Under the pieces are notes generated by a model. The model was not told where the DNA came from and did no database searches. It worked only from the letters and a program-made list of their open reading frames with translations. DNA of 40,729 nucleotides, taken from assembly GCA_910579155.1 (NCBI GenBank), contig CAJTTS010000022.1, positions 1-40,729 of the forward strand. The letters run 5' to 3'. Of the stretch, positions 14,309 through 22,626 are shown in pieces (positions within the stretch are counted from its first letter, which is position 1; each line of letters opens with the position of its first letter). The position numbers and the translations under genes were made by a program. This DNA is from an uncultured Oscillospiraceae bacterium. Its GTDB lineage: Bacteria; Bacillota_A; Clostridia; Oscillospirales; Oscillospiraceae.

Positions 14309-15136
14309 ATGGAACAGAGGATTATTTTCCTGGATATTGACGGCACCATCGCCGAGCCCGGCGGCATGGCTCCCGTCCCCTCCGCCCTGGAGGCCATGGA
14401 GCGGGCCAAGGCCAGGGGGCACAAGCTGGTGCTCTGCTCTGGGCGGGGGTACAACGCGCTCCGTCCCATGCTGGACTTCGGCTATGACGCGGTGGTGGCC
14501 AACGCCGGGGCTTACATCATCTGTGACGGGCAGGCGCTGGTGGATTACGCCCTCTCCCCCGAGACCGTCCGGCGGACACGGGACCTGCTGGAGGAGGCGG
14601 AAATCCTGTACAGCATTATGTGCCGCAACGGCTTCTACAACTCCCCCGGCTACCGGGACCTGATTATACAAAGCGCCCACCGTGGCTCCAACAGCGAGCT
14701 GTCCCGCTGGATCAAGTTTTTTGAAAACGAGGAGGATGTCACTCTGGCCAACTACCGGGAGGAACCCGTCCAAAAGTTCATCTTCCTCGCCCGCTCCCCG
14801 CAGCAGCTCCAAGGCCCCATCGCCGCCCTGGAGGACGAGTTCGAGTGCTGCGTCATGGGCACCGACCAGTTCGGAACCACCAATGGGGAGTTGATCCACC
14901 GCACCCACGGCAAAGGGGCGGCAATCCGGGTTTTGTGCGGGCACTGGGGGCTTCCCCTGTCCGCCTCCGTGGCCTTTGGAGACAGCATGAACGACGCCTC
15001 CATGCTCGCCACGGCGGGCCTCGGCATCTGCATGGGCAACGGCAGCGACGAATTGAAAGTCCTGGCGGACGAGGTATGCCCGCCCTATGACCAGGACGGC
15101 GTCCTGCGGGCCATGGAAACCCACGGCCTGATCTGA
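14309..15136 (+). CDS. HAD-superfamily (Cof-type) hydrolase
   Basis: This 275-residue cytoplasmic phosphatase is of the Cof/YidA-like group, which commonly dephosphorylates sugar phosphates. Motif I is FLDIDGT (nucleophile Asp9, general acid Asp11), motif II is VLCSGR, and the C-terminal VAFGDSMNDASML supplies the metal-binding Asp pair. The cap domain occupies roughly 80-190. A TTCGGGAGGCG site precedes the ATG. It is divergent from the PRD regulator. The substrate cannot be told; the adjacent amino-sugar operon is suggestive only. Confidence 0.9.
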   Translation: MEQRIIFLDIDGTIAEPGGMAPVPSALEAMERAKARGHKLVLCSGRGYNALRPMLDFGYDAVVANAGAYIICDGQALVDYALSPETVRRTRDLLEEAEILYSIMCRNGFYNSPGYRDLIIQSAHRGSNSELSRWIKFFENEEDVTLANYREEPVQKFIFLARSPQQLQGPIAALEDEFECCVMGTDQFGTTNGELIHRTHGKGAAIRVLCGHWGLPLSASVAFGDSMNDASMLATAGLGICMGNGSDELKVLADEVCPPYDQDGVLRAMETHGLI

Positions 15137-15207
15137 CCGCCCCGCCTGCCCGCATTATGGCGGCGGGCGGCCAAAACGGGACCGGTCCATAGAAATAAGG
15201 TGTTTTT

Positions 15208-16569
15208 ATGAAATACGTCGGGAGAGCGGTAAACGTCCTGCTCTTATTGGCGGCGGTGAACGCCCTGCCACTGGTCTGGTTTTTCTACTCCGTTGCCCAG
15301 GCGTCCCCTAACTCGGGATGGTTGTACCTGCCGCTGCTGGCGGTGTTCCTCTATGTAAATACCCGCCCCCTTCCCAAACGTGGACCCACAAAACGCATCC
15401 AACGCCTGGCAGAGGGCTGCGAGCTGCTGTGGCTGTTCGGGGTGACGGTGACGGTAACGGTCGTGTTCCAGTTTGTCTGGCTGCTGGCCTGGTGCGACGC
15501 CGGCTACGGCAACGTGTTGATGGTGCTGGCGGTGGCGTTTGACCTGTTCGGCGTGGTGGTGCTGGAGGCCGTCGTCTTCTGGAACGGTATGATCCGGGTA
15601 TACCTCACCTCCGTCCAGTTGGGGATCAAGCACCGGGTGCTGGCCGCCCTGTGCGGCTGGATTCCCCTGGTCAATCTCTGGTATCTGGTGAAGATCATCC
15701 GCATCTGCCGGGCCGAGGTGGAATTCGAGACGGAGAAGTGGGAGCTGGACGAGGTCCGGGCGGAGAGCGAAATCTGTAAGACCAGATACCCCCTCCTGAT
15801 GGTCCACGGCGTGTTCTTCCGGGATTTCCGTTACCTCAACTACTGGGGCCGGATTCCCAGGGAACTGATCCGCAACGGCGCCACGGTCTACTATGGACAG
15901 CAGCAATCCGCCGCCGCAGTGGAGGACAGCGGCAGGGAGCTGGCCGACCGCATCCGGCAGATCGTGGCGGAGACCGGCTGCGAAAAGGTGAACATCATCG
16001 CCCACTCCAAGGGTGGCCTGGACAGCCGGGCCGCCATCGCCCACTGCGGCATGGCCCCCTATGTGGCCACCCTGACCACCATCAACACCCCCCACCGGGG
16101 CTGTATCTTCGCCGAGCACCTGCTGGGCAAGGTGCCGGAGGCCGCCCGACAGACCATCGCCTCGGCCTATAACGCCACCTTGCGGCAGGTGGGCGACCCC
16201 AACCCGGACTTCCTGGCGGCGGTGACGGACCTGACGGAGAGCGCCTGCCTGAATCGAAACAAGATCACGCCGGACGACCCCGGCGTGGTGTATGAGAGCG
16301 TCATGTCCTACTGCAAGAAGGCACGGCACGGCAAATTCCCGCTGAACATGACCTACCCCATCGTCAAACACTTCGATGGCCTCAACGACGGGCTGGTATC
16401 CGTGGAGTCCGCCAAATGGGGCGAGCAGTTCACCCTGCTGGAACCCCAGGGAACGCGGGGCATCTCCCACGGCGACGTAGTAGACCTGAACCGTGAGAAC
16501 ATCCGGGGCTTCGACGTGCGGGAGTTCTATGTCAAGCTGGTGGCGGATTTGAAGCGCCGGGGGTTTTGA
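15208..16569 (+). CDS. Membrane-anchored lipase-like alpha/beta hydrolase
   Basis: This 453-residue protein has about four N-terminal membrane helices (about residues 8-28, 35-50, 75-95 and 100-125, plus a possible fifth near 140-165) and a lipase-like domain. The domain opens PLLMVHGVFFRDFRYLNYWG (oxyanion-hole region), has the nucleophile Ser267 in IIAHSKGGLDSR, and continues TTINTPHRG and HFDGLNDGLVSVES. A final GISHGDVVDL could hold the catalytic His. This resembles triacylglycerol-lipase-type esterases; the membrane part is unusual. The ribosome site (AAGGTG) is modest. It is followed at once by a second hydrolase gene, so they are likely co-transcribed. Confidence 0.82.
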   Translation: MKYVGRAVNVLLLLAAVNALPLVWFFYSVAQASPNSGWLYLPLLAVFLYVNTRPLPKRGPTKRIQRLAEGCELLWLFGVTVTVTVVFQFVWLLAWCDAGYGNVLMVLAVAFDLFGVVVLEAVVFWNGMIRVYLTSVQLGIKHRVLAALCGWIPLVNLWYLVKIIRICRAEVEFETEKWELDEVRAESEICKTRYPLLMVHGVFFRDFRYLNYWGRIPRELIRNGATVYYGQQQSAAAVEDSGRELADRIRQIVAETGCEKVNIIAHSKGGLDSRAAIAHCGMAPYVATLTTINTPHRGCIFAEHLLGKVPEAARQTIASAYNATLRQVGDPNPDFLAAVTDLTESACLNRNKITPDDPGVVYESVMSYCKKARHGKFPLNMTYPIVKHFDGLNDGLVSVESAKWGEQFTLLEPQGTRGISHGDVVDLNRENIRGFDVREFYVKLVADLKRRGF

Positions 16570-16570
16570 C

Positions 16571-17680
16571 ATGGGGAGGAACTATGACGCCGCCCTGCTG
16601 GACACCCTCCGGCAGGGGCAGTACGCGGCGGAGAAAGACGGGGTGCCCATCCTGGTCAAGCCCATTCCGGAGGGCGGCGAGGATGGGGACATGGACCCCA
16701 GGCTGATCCAATCCATCCGCCCCAGGCCCCGGCAGGCCCGTGCCGCGCCCAGGCAGGAGGGCAACACCGCCATACCGGAGCAGGTCGCCGCGCTGCGGGA
16801 CGCCTTCGGAACGTACAAGGGCGCCCAGGTGGTCACGGAGGGGGTGGACGCACGGGAAATATCGGTGGAGAGCGCCGACGGCTATCCGGTCCCCGTGGGC
16901 GTTTACAAACGCGTCAGCGCCGGGCGGGAGCTGCCCACGCTGGTCTACTTCCACGGCGGCGCGTTTTTGGGCGGCGGCGTACATATTGTGGACCAGATGT
17001 GCCGGGTGCTGGTGCGGGAGCTGGACTGCGTGGTACTCAGCGTGGACTACCGCCTGTGCCCCGAGGCCCACTACCCCCAGCCGCTGGACGACTGCTGGGC
17101 CGTGACCCGATGGGCCTTTGACCACGCCGGGGAGCTGGGCGCGGCAAAGAAAAAGCTGGCCGTTTCCGGCGACTCCGCCGGGGGCAACCTGGCGGCGGCG
17201 GTCACCCTCCGGGACCGGGAGGAGGGGACGGGCATGGTGGGCATGCAGGCCCTTATCTATCCCCCGGTGAACCTCTCCGGGCGGCACACGGAATTTTATC
17301 ACGGGGCCGACCCCGCCCAATATCACAGAAGCAAACGCCATGCCAAGCTGACAGGCGCCATGTACCTGATGATGGCCGGTCGTGAAGAGCTGCGGCGCGA
17401 CGTGTATTTGCAGGGCTATGAAACGCCGGAGCACATCTATGTGTCGCCGCTTCTGGACGATTTCCACGCCCTGCCGCCCACGCTGCTGGCCTTTGGCGAA
17501 CACGATTTCCTGGCCTTTGAGGACTTTGCCTATGCCCGCCACGCCGTCAAGGCGGGGGTGGAGCTGAACACCATCGTCTACCGGGGGCTGGGGCACGGGT
17601 TTGCCGACCAGATCGGCGTCCTCCTCCAGGGGGAAGACCTGATGGCCGAGATCGCCGCCATGATGAAATCGGTCCTGTAG
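16571..17680 (+). CDS. Acetyl-esterase/HSL-family alpha/beta hydrolase
   Basis: This 369-residue carboxylesterase belongs to the hormone-sensitive lipase group. It carries the HGGAF oxyanion motif (His128), VDYRLCPEAHYP, nucleophile Ser202 in GDSAGGN, a C-terminal GEHDFLAFED with the likely Asp, and GLGHGFA with the His. About 95 residues at the front precede the core, more than in the shortest members, and are charged and Pro-rich. The start lies one base after the stop of the upstream lipase-like gene. No signal peptide is seen, so it is cytoplasmic. Natural ester substrate unknown. Confidence 0.9.
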   Translation: MGRNYDAALLDTLRQGQYAAEKDGVPILVKPIPEGGEDGDMDPRLIQSIRPRPRQARAAPRQEGNTAIPEQVAALRDAFGTYKGAQVVTEGVDAREISVESADGYPVPVGVYKRVSAGRELPTLVYFHGGAFLGGGVHIVDQMCRVLVRELDCVVLSVDYRLCPEAHYPQPLDDCWAVTRWAFDHAGELGAAKKKLAVSGDSAGGNLAAAVTLRDREEGTGMVGMQALIYPPVNLSGRHTEFYHGADPAQYHRSKRHAKLTGAMYLMMAGREELRRDVYLQGYETPEHIYVSPLLDDFHALPPTLLAFGEHDFLAFEDFAYARHAVKAGVELNTIVYRGLGHGFADQIGVLLQGEDLMAEIAAMMKSVL

Positions 17681-17689
17681 AAGAAGTCA

Positions 17690-17732
17690 AAACCGCCCCC
17701 CGCCGCAATGAACGCGGCAGGGGGCGGTTTTG
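17690..17732 (+). terminator. Rho-independent terminator after the hydrolase pair
   Basis: AAACCGCCCCC..CGCCGC pairs with CGCGGC.GGGGGCGGTTTT around a short loop, ending in TTTTGGTTT. Confidence 0.85.
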
Positions 17733-17750
17733 GTTTGTGCAAAAACGGAG

Positions 17751-17952
17751 TTATCCCGCGGAGCTCAAAATCGCAAACGCGGTTTCCGCGTCCACGTCAT
17801 ACGTGAAGATGGATACGGCCACGTCGCCATGCCACACGCCCACGTTAATGCCGCCCTCCCAAGAGAACCGCTGCCTTCCCATCCCGCCGCAAGAAAATCG
17901 CAAGAATTTTATAACAGCTTTGCAAGTCCGCCGCAGAAAACCCTTCAAACAT
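17751..17952 (-). pseudogene. Possible decayed small gene opposite vanG
   Basis: Two minus-strand frames look like coding in turn. One starts with an ATG at 17950-17952 behind a GGGGTGG site (MFEGFSAADLQSCYKILAIFL). The other carries GGINVGVWHGDVAVSIFTYD and ETAFAILSSAG with strong third-position GC up to a stop at 17751. Together they suggest a frameshifted small gene divergent from vanG, or one short real gene in the second frame. No family is recognised. The rest of the 17733-18025 gap holds the dyad noted separately and nothing else I can support. Confidence 0.28.
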
Positions 17953-17994
17953 AAACCACCCCGTTCTGTTATCGTTTGAAGTGACAGAACGGGG
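17944..17994 (+). promoter_or_regulatory. Candidate vanG promoter with overlapping inverted repeat
   Basis: A perfect 11-base inverted repeat, CCCCGTTCTGT (17959-17969) and ACAGAACGGGG (17984-17994), lies 32 bases before the vanG start. A weak promoter, TTCAAA (17944-17949), 17 bases, TGTTAT (17967-17972), would place the left arm over the -10. Operator or leader hairpin are both possible. Confidence 0.4.
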
Positions 17995-18025
17995 CGCTCT
18001 TCCGCCTCTGAAAGGAGTTTTTATC

Positions 18026-19072
18026 ATGCGAAAGACAATTCTTGTGCTGTTCGGCGGCTGCTCCTCCGAGCACGGCGTGTCCCTCCAGTCCGCCCAGGCG
18101 GTGCTGGAGCACCTGGACCGGAGCAAATATCAGCCTCTGACGGTCGGCATCACCCGGACGGGGCAGTGGCTTTGCTATCGCGGGCCGGCGTCCGCCATCG
18201 GCGACGGGAGCTGGGAACAAAGCGGGGACGGCCTGACCCCCTGCGCCCTGGCCCCGGACCGTGACCGCCATCAACTGCTCCTGCTGGGCGACCGGGTCAG
18301 CCGTTTGAGCTTTGACGCGGCCTTCCCCGTCCTCCACGGCAAAAACGGCGAGGACGGCACGGTACAGGGCCTGCTTGAGCTGGCGGGTATCCCCGTCGTC
18401 GGCTGCGGCGCCCTGTCCAGCGCCCTTTGTATGGACAAGGATAGAGCCCACAAGCTGGCCGCGCTGGCGGGGATCGACGTGCCCCGCGGGACAGTTTTCC
18501 GGCGCGGCGCGTCCCAGGCGGAATTGGACGAGGCGGCGCGGGAGCTGGGCTTCCCCCTGTTCGTCAAGCCGGTGCGGGCGGGATCATCCTGCGGCATTGC
18601 CAAAGCCAACCGACCGGACCAATTGCCCGCCGCAGTGGCCGAGGCCTTCCGCCATGACCGGGAAATCATCCTGGAGCAAGCCGTCCCCGGCTTCGAGGTG
18701 GGCTGCGCCGTGCTGGGCAACGAGACGCTCACTGTGGGCCTGTTAGACGAAATCGAGCTGTCCGGCGACTTCTTCGACTTTGACGAAAAATACACCCTCA
18801 AAACCTCCGCCATCCACTGCCCCGCCCGCGTTTCCCGGGAAAAGGCGGCGGAAATCCAGCGGGCCGCGAAAACGGTGTACCGGGCGCTGGACTGCCGGGT
18901 GTTCGCCCGGGTAGACTTCTTCCTCACCCCGGACGGGCGGGTGGTGTTCAACGAGGTGAACACCATACCCGGCTTCACCTCCCACAGCCGCTACCCCACC
19001 ATGATGAAGGGCGTGGGCCTGGACTTCACCGCCCTGCTGGACCGGCTGGTGGAGCTGGGGACCCGGCCATGA
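18026..19072 (+). CDS. vanG: VanG-type D-alanine--D-serine ligase
   Basis: This 348-residue ATP-grasp ligase would join D-Ala to D-Ser, giving peptidoglycan precursors with low vancomycin affinity. It follows enterococcal VanG closely along its length: SSEHGVSLQSAQAVLEHL, FPVLHGKNGEDGTVQG, LSSALCMDKDRAHKLAALAG, PLFVKPVRAGSS, FDFDEKYTLKTS and VFNEVNTIPGFTSHSRYP. One local difference is Cys in GSSCGIAK where enterococcal VanG has Phe. The ATG is chosen for its AAAGGAG site; the open frame extends 15 codons further. Its stop overlaps the vanXY start. The two genes that follow complete the VanG pathway, which is the main reason to prefer D-Ser over D-Ala as second substrate. Confidence 0.9.
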   Translation: MRKTILVLFGGCSSEHGVSLQSAQAVLEHLDRSKYQPLTVGITRTGQWLCYRGPASAIGDGSWEQSGDGLTPCALAPDRDRHQLLLLGDRVSRLSFDAAFPVLHGKNGEDGTVQGLLELAGIPVVGCGALSSALCMDKDRAHKLAALAGIDVPRGTVFRRGASQAELDEAARELGFPLFVKPVRAGSSCGIAKANRPDQLPAAVAEAFRHDREIILEQAVPGFEVGCAVLGNETLTVGLLDEIELSGDFFDFDEKYTLKTSAIHCPARVSREKAAEIQRAAKTVYRALDCRVFARVDFFLTPDGRVVFNEVNTIPGFTSHSRYPTMMKGVGLDFTALLDRLVELGTRP

Positions 19073-19815
19073 GGTCGGTAAAGCTGCGCCGGGATCAGAC
19101 CGTCCGGGGGCCGCTGATCCTGGTGAACGCCGACCATCCCCTGGCGGAGGCCCCCGCCCCCCAACTGGCCCCGCCGGACCCTCTTCACCCAAACATTCTG
19201 TTGGAACGGCAGGCCGCCGGGCTGCTGGACGCCTGTGTCCGCGCCGCCGGGGGCTGGCAGGCCATCGTCCCTGTGTCCGGCTGGCGGAGCCTGACTGAAC
19301 AGCGCTTCCTCTGGGCCGACACCTGGGATAAAGAGGGCGCGGACTTCACCCGCAAATACGTGGCCCTGCCCCGGTGCAGCGAGCACCAGACCGGCCTTGC
19401 CATCGACCTGGGGGAACAGGCGGAGCACATCGACTTCATCCGCCCCCGTTTCCCGGAGGAAGGCCCCTGCGGCCGGTTTGGCCGTCTGGCAGCGGATTAC
19501 GGCTTTCTCCGGCGTTACCGCCGGGAAAAGGAATCCGTCACCGGCATCGCCGAGGAACCCTGGCACTTCCGCTATGTGGGCGTGCCCCACGCCCGGCTTA
19601 TGGAGGAAAACGGCCTGTGCCTGGAGGAGTACGGCGATTTCCTGCGCGGCGGACCAAAAACCTGTACCCTGTCCAACGGCAGGCGGGTGACGGTCTCCTA
19701 CCTGCCCTGTCCCAATGAAGAGACAGAGCTGTCCGCGCCGGACAACGCCTGTCTCCAAATCTCCGGCCACAACGACGGCGGATTTATCGTCACGGTGTGG
19801 GAGGCGGTATCATGA
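19069..19815 (+). CDS. vanXY: VanXY-type D,D-dipeptidase/D,D-carboxypeptidase
   Basis: This 248-residue M15B zinc peptidase would remove D-Ala-D-Ala and pentapeptide D-Ala ends, so that only D-Ser-ending precursors remain. The zinc motif is SEHQTGLAID (His106, Asp113), and EEPWHFRYVG gives catalytic Glu163 and ligand His166. There is no signal peptide or membrane anchor, unlike VanY, which fits a cytoplasmic VanXY. A C-terminal extension of about 60 residues after the catalytic core is present, as in other VanXY-G proteins. The ATG overlaps the vanG stop (ATGA) and its own stop overlaps the vanT start. Confidence 0.9.
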   Translation: MRSVKLRRDQTVRGPLILVNADHPLAEAPAPQLAPPDPLHPNILLERQAAGLLDACVRAAGGWQAIVPVSGWRSLTEQRFLWADTWDKEGADFTRKYVALPRCSEHQTGLAIDLGEQAEHIDFIRPRFPEEGPCGRFGRLAADYGFLRRYRREKESVTGIAEEPWHFRYVGVPHARLMEENGLCLEEYGDFLRGGPKTCTLSNGRRVTVSYLPCPNEETELSAPDNACLQISGHNDGGFIVTVWEAVS

Positions 19816-21887
19816 GCGTCCGCCCGAACCGCCCCGTCCTGGACCGCTTTCGGCTGATCGCGGCGGCATTGGTGGTATGCATCCACACCGGACCGCTGTC
19901 CGGCGTCAGCCCCGGCTGGGATTTCTGGCTCACCGGCGTGCTGGCCCGGATCGCGGTGCCCTTCTTTTTCATGGTCAGCGGATATTTCCTGGCCCGGAGC
20001 GATTGGAAAAACACGGGGCGTTTTCTGAAAAAGACCGCCCTCACCTATCTGGCGGCGGCAATCCTCTACCTTCCCCTGAATCTGTACGTCGGCGGCTATG
20101 GGCCGCTGGAGTGGGTGAAAAAGCTGCTGGCAGACGGCACGCTGTACCATCTGTGGTATTTCCCCGCGGTGCTGCTGGGGGCGCCCATCGTGCGGGGCCT
20201 CTCCCGGCTGGGACAGCCCGCCGCCCTTATCATTGCGGCGCTTTTGTACCTCATCGGCCTGGGCGGGGACAGCTATTACGGCCTGGCCGCCTCCCTGCCC
20301 GGTCCGGCGGCGTTCTACGGGGCGGTGTTCGCCCTGTTCGACTACACCCGGAACGGCCTTTTTTTCGCCCCGCTGTTTCTACTGCTGGGGGCGGCGGGAA
20401 AACGGTGGAGCACCCAGGCTTCCCTGACCGGCGCGGCCCTCTCGCTGGCGGCCATGACCGCCGAGGGCTTCCTGCTCCGGCATCTGGAGTGGCCCCGGCA
20501 CGACAGCATGTACCTGACCCTGCCCCTGTGCATGGCGTTTCTCTTCTCCCTCCTGCTCGCCCGCAATCAGGGAGAGAACCGCCGGGCCCGGCGGTTGTCC
20601 CTGCTGATCTACCTGCTCCACCCCTGGTCCATCGTCCTGGTGCGGGGCGGGGCCAGGGCGTTGAAACTCACCCCGTGGCTGGTGGAAAACAGCCTGGGCC
20701 ACTTCGCCTCCGTCCTGCTCCTCACCCTCGCCGCCGCCCTGGTTCTGGACGCGCTGCGGCCCATCCGCCTGAACCCCACGGCGCGTGCGTGGCGGGAGAT
20801 CGACCTGGACGCCCTGTCGCACAACGCCAGGGTTTTGCAGGCCCGTCTGGCCCCCGGATGTGAGCTGATGGCGGTAGTGAAGGCGGACGGCTACGGCCAC
20901 GGCGCCGCTGCCGTGGCCCGGCGGCTGCAAACAAGCGGCGTTCGCGCCTTTGCCGTGGCCTGCCCTGCCGAGGGAATCGCCCTGCGGCGGGCGGGAATCC
21001 GGGGGCTGGTCCTGGTTCTGGGCTATACCCCGGCGGAGCAAGCGCCTCTGCTGCGTCGCTGGCGGCTGACCCAGGCCGTAGCCGACGAGGCCCACGGCAG
21101 GGCGTTGAACGCTACAGGGGCTCCCGTCCACGTTCACCTGGCCGTGGACACCGGAATGCGCCGCCTGGGGGTTCCAGCGGAGGACGCCGACGCCCTGGCC
21201 CGCCTGTACGGGATGAAAAACCTCCGCATTGACGGGATTTTCTCCCACCTGTGCGTCTCCGACCACCTGGACCGGGAGGCTTTGGACTACACCCAAGCCC
21301 AGCTCGCCCGCTTTTACGGCGCGGTGGACCGCCTGCGCAGAGACGGCCTGGACCCCGGCAAAATCCACATCCAGGCCAGCGGCGGCATCCTGAACCTCCC
21401 GCCCCAGCCCTGCGCCTACGCCCGTGCCGGCATCGCCCTCTACGGCGCCGCCGGCGGCGGCGCTTCCCCCGCCCTGGACGCCGGGCTGCGGCCCGTGCTG
21501 TCCCTGCGGGCGCGGGTGGCGTGCGTGCGGCGGCTGCGGCCCGGAGAGAGGGCGGGCTACGGGCTGGACTTCCAGGCGGAGCGGGACACCCTGCTGGCGG
21601 TGGTGTCCATCGGCTACGCCGACGGCCTGCCCCGGGAGCTGGCCCGGAACGGCGGGCGGGTGTTGCTCCACGGGCAATCCTGCCCCATGGTGGGGCGCAT
21701 GTGTATGGACCAGCTTTTCGTGGATGTTACCGGCCTTCCCCAGGTCCGCCCCGGTGACGCCGCCACCCTCATCGGCCAGGACGGGGCGCTGACCATCCGT
21801 GCGGAGGAGGCGGCCCGGCGGTGCGGCACAATCCCCAACGAGCTGCTGTCCCGGTTGGGGCCGCGGCTGGGCACAGCCCGCCGATAA
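19812..21887 (+). CDS. vanT: VanT-type membrane serine racemase
   Basis: This 691-residue two-part protein supplies D-Ser for the VanG ligase. Residues 1 to about 320 form an acyltransferase-3-like membrane domain with some ten helices (DRFRLIAAALVVCIHTGP, PFFFMVSGYFLA). The rest is an alanine-racemase-type PLP domain with lysine 357 in VVKADGYGHG, plus HLAVDTGMRRLG, SIGYADGLPR and GRMCMDQLFVDVTG. In the late motif TIPNELLSRL, Asn676 stands where alanine racemases usually have Tyr. That replacement is known from studied VanT serine racemases and supports Ser use. It overlaps vanXY by ATGA, ending a tightly coupled three-gene operon. Confidence 0.92.
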   Translation: MSVRPNRPVLDRFRLIAAALVVCIHTGPLSGVSPGWDFWLTGVLARIAVPFFFMVSGYFLARSDWKNTGRFLKKTALTYLAAAILYLPLNLYVGGYGPLEWVKKLLADGTLYHLWYFPAVLLGAPIVRGLSRLGQPAALIIAALLYLIGLGGDSYYGLAASLPGPAAFYGAVFALFDYTRNGLFFAPLFLLLGAAGKRWSTQASLTGAALSLAAMTAEGFLLRHLEWPRHDSMYLTLPLCMAFLFSLLLARNQGENRRARRLSLLIYLLHPWSIVLVRGGARALKLTPWLVENSLGHFASVLLLTLAAALVLDALRPIRLNPTARAWREIDLDALSHNARVLQARLAPGCELMAVVKADGYGHGAAAVARRLQTSGVRAFAVACPAEGIALRRAGIRGLVLVLGYTPAEQAPLLRRWRLTQAVADEAHGRALNATGAPVHVHLAVDTGMRRLGVPAEDADALARLYGMKNLRIDGIFSHLCVSDHLDREALDYTQAQLARFYGAVDRLRRDGLDPGKIHIQASGGILNLPPQPCAYARAGIALYGAAGGGASPALDAGLRPVLSLRARVACVRRLRPGERAGYGLDFQAERDTLLAVVSIGYADGLPRELARNGGRVLLHGQSCPMVGRMCMDQLFVDVTGLPQVRPGDAATLIGQDGALTIRAEEAARRCGTIPNELLSRLGPRLGTARR

Positions 21888-21890
21888 TCG

Positions 21891-21926
21891 AACCGGACAG
21901 GCGGAGCTCCGCCTGTCCGGTTTTGC
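21891..21926 (+). terminator. Rho-independent terminator after vanT
   Basis: A perfect 32-base palindrome with arms AACCGGACAGGCGGAG / CTCCGCCTGTCCGGTT, then TTTTGCC. It starts 3 bases after the vanT stop. Confidence 0.9.
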
Positions 21927-21998
21927 CGCGCCCGCCGCCGTCTTGCCGGAAGCGCCTTCAGGGTGTATGATAACAAAATAAAAAAATATGCAGCCACA

Positions 21999-22028
21999 TG
22001 CAACCACCCTTGATTTTTCCTGAGTAGA
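21999..22028 (+). promoter_or_regulatory. Possible ECF-type autoregulated promoter
   Basis: TGCAACC (21999-22005) and a GTAGA about 18 bases on resemble the AAC-core -35 and GTC/GTA -10 of ECF promoters. A near copy of the first box (TGCAGCC) lies nine bases earlier. There is no sigma-A promoter of similar quality before the sigma gene. Weak evidence. Confidence 0.25.
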
Positions 22029-22068
22029 TGGGTGAAGGGCCCAATCAAACTTTGAGGAGGTGTTTTGG

Positions 22069-22626
22069 ATGGAAGACAGCCGTATTGTGGAGCTTTACTG
22101 GTCCCGCTCGGAGGACGCCATTGTCCACACGGCGGACAAATACGGGAAATACTGCTATTCCATCGCATACCATATCCTGGCCGACGGCGGGGACGCGGAC
22201 GAAGCCGTCAACGACACCTATCTGGGGGCCTGGAACGCCATGCCGCCCCACCGACCATCCGTGCTGTCCACGTTTCTTGGGAAAATCACCCGGCGCATTT
22301 CCATCAACCGCTGGAACGGGAAAAAAGCGGGCAAGCGGGGAAACGGGGAAATCCCGCTGGCCCTGGACGAGCTGGCGGAGGCCGTCCCGTCCCGAGACAC
22401 GCCGGAGCACGCCGTGGCCGCCGGGGAGCTGGCAGAGTCCATCGACCGCTTTCTGGCCTCCCTGCCGCAGACGGAGCGGGATCTGTTCGTCTGCCGCTAC
22501 TGGTTTCTGGCCCCTATCGCGGAGCTCGGCGGGAAATTCGGCTTCAGCCAGAGTAAAACAAAATCCGCCCTGCTCCGCACGCGCAGCAAGCTGAAGGCCC
22601 ATTTGGAAAAGGAGGGGTTCCTTTGA
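22069..22626 (+). CDS. ECF-type RNA polymerase sigma factor
   Basis: This 185-residue sigma-70 family factor has only regions 2 and 4. Region 2 spans about 10-85 (DKYGKYCYSIAYHIL, DADEAVNDTYLGAWNAMPP, LSTFLGKITRRISINRW). A charged linker follows, and region 4 spans about 125-180 (SLPQTERDLFVCRYWFLAPIAELGGKFGFSQSKTKSALLRTRSKL). The ATG is chosen because GAGGAGG lies 8 bases upstream. The stop overlaps the TTG start of the next gene, a membrane protein with the layout of an anti-sigma factor, so the two are very likely a sigma/anti-sigma pair responding to an envelope signal. Confidence 0.92.
   Translation: MEDSRIVELYWSRSEDAIVHTADKYGKYCYSIAYHILADGGDADEAVNDTYLGAWNAMPPHRPSVLSTFLGKITRRISINRWNGKKAGKRGNGEIPLALDELAEAVPSRDTPEHAVAAGELAESIDRFLASLPQTERDLFVCRYWFLAPIAELGGKFGFSQSKTKSALLRTRSKLKAHLEKEGFL

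Noticed and set aside
17981..18025. Longer vanG start adding 15 residues
   Set aside because: The added residues do not match the family and the AAAGGAG ribosome site lies just before the inner ATG.
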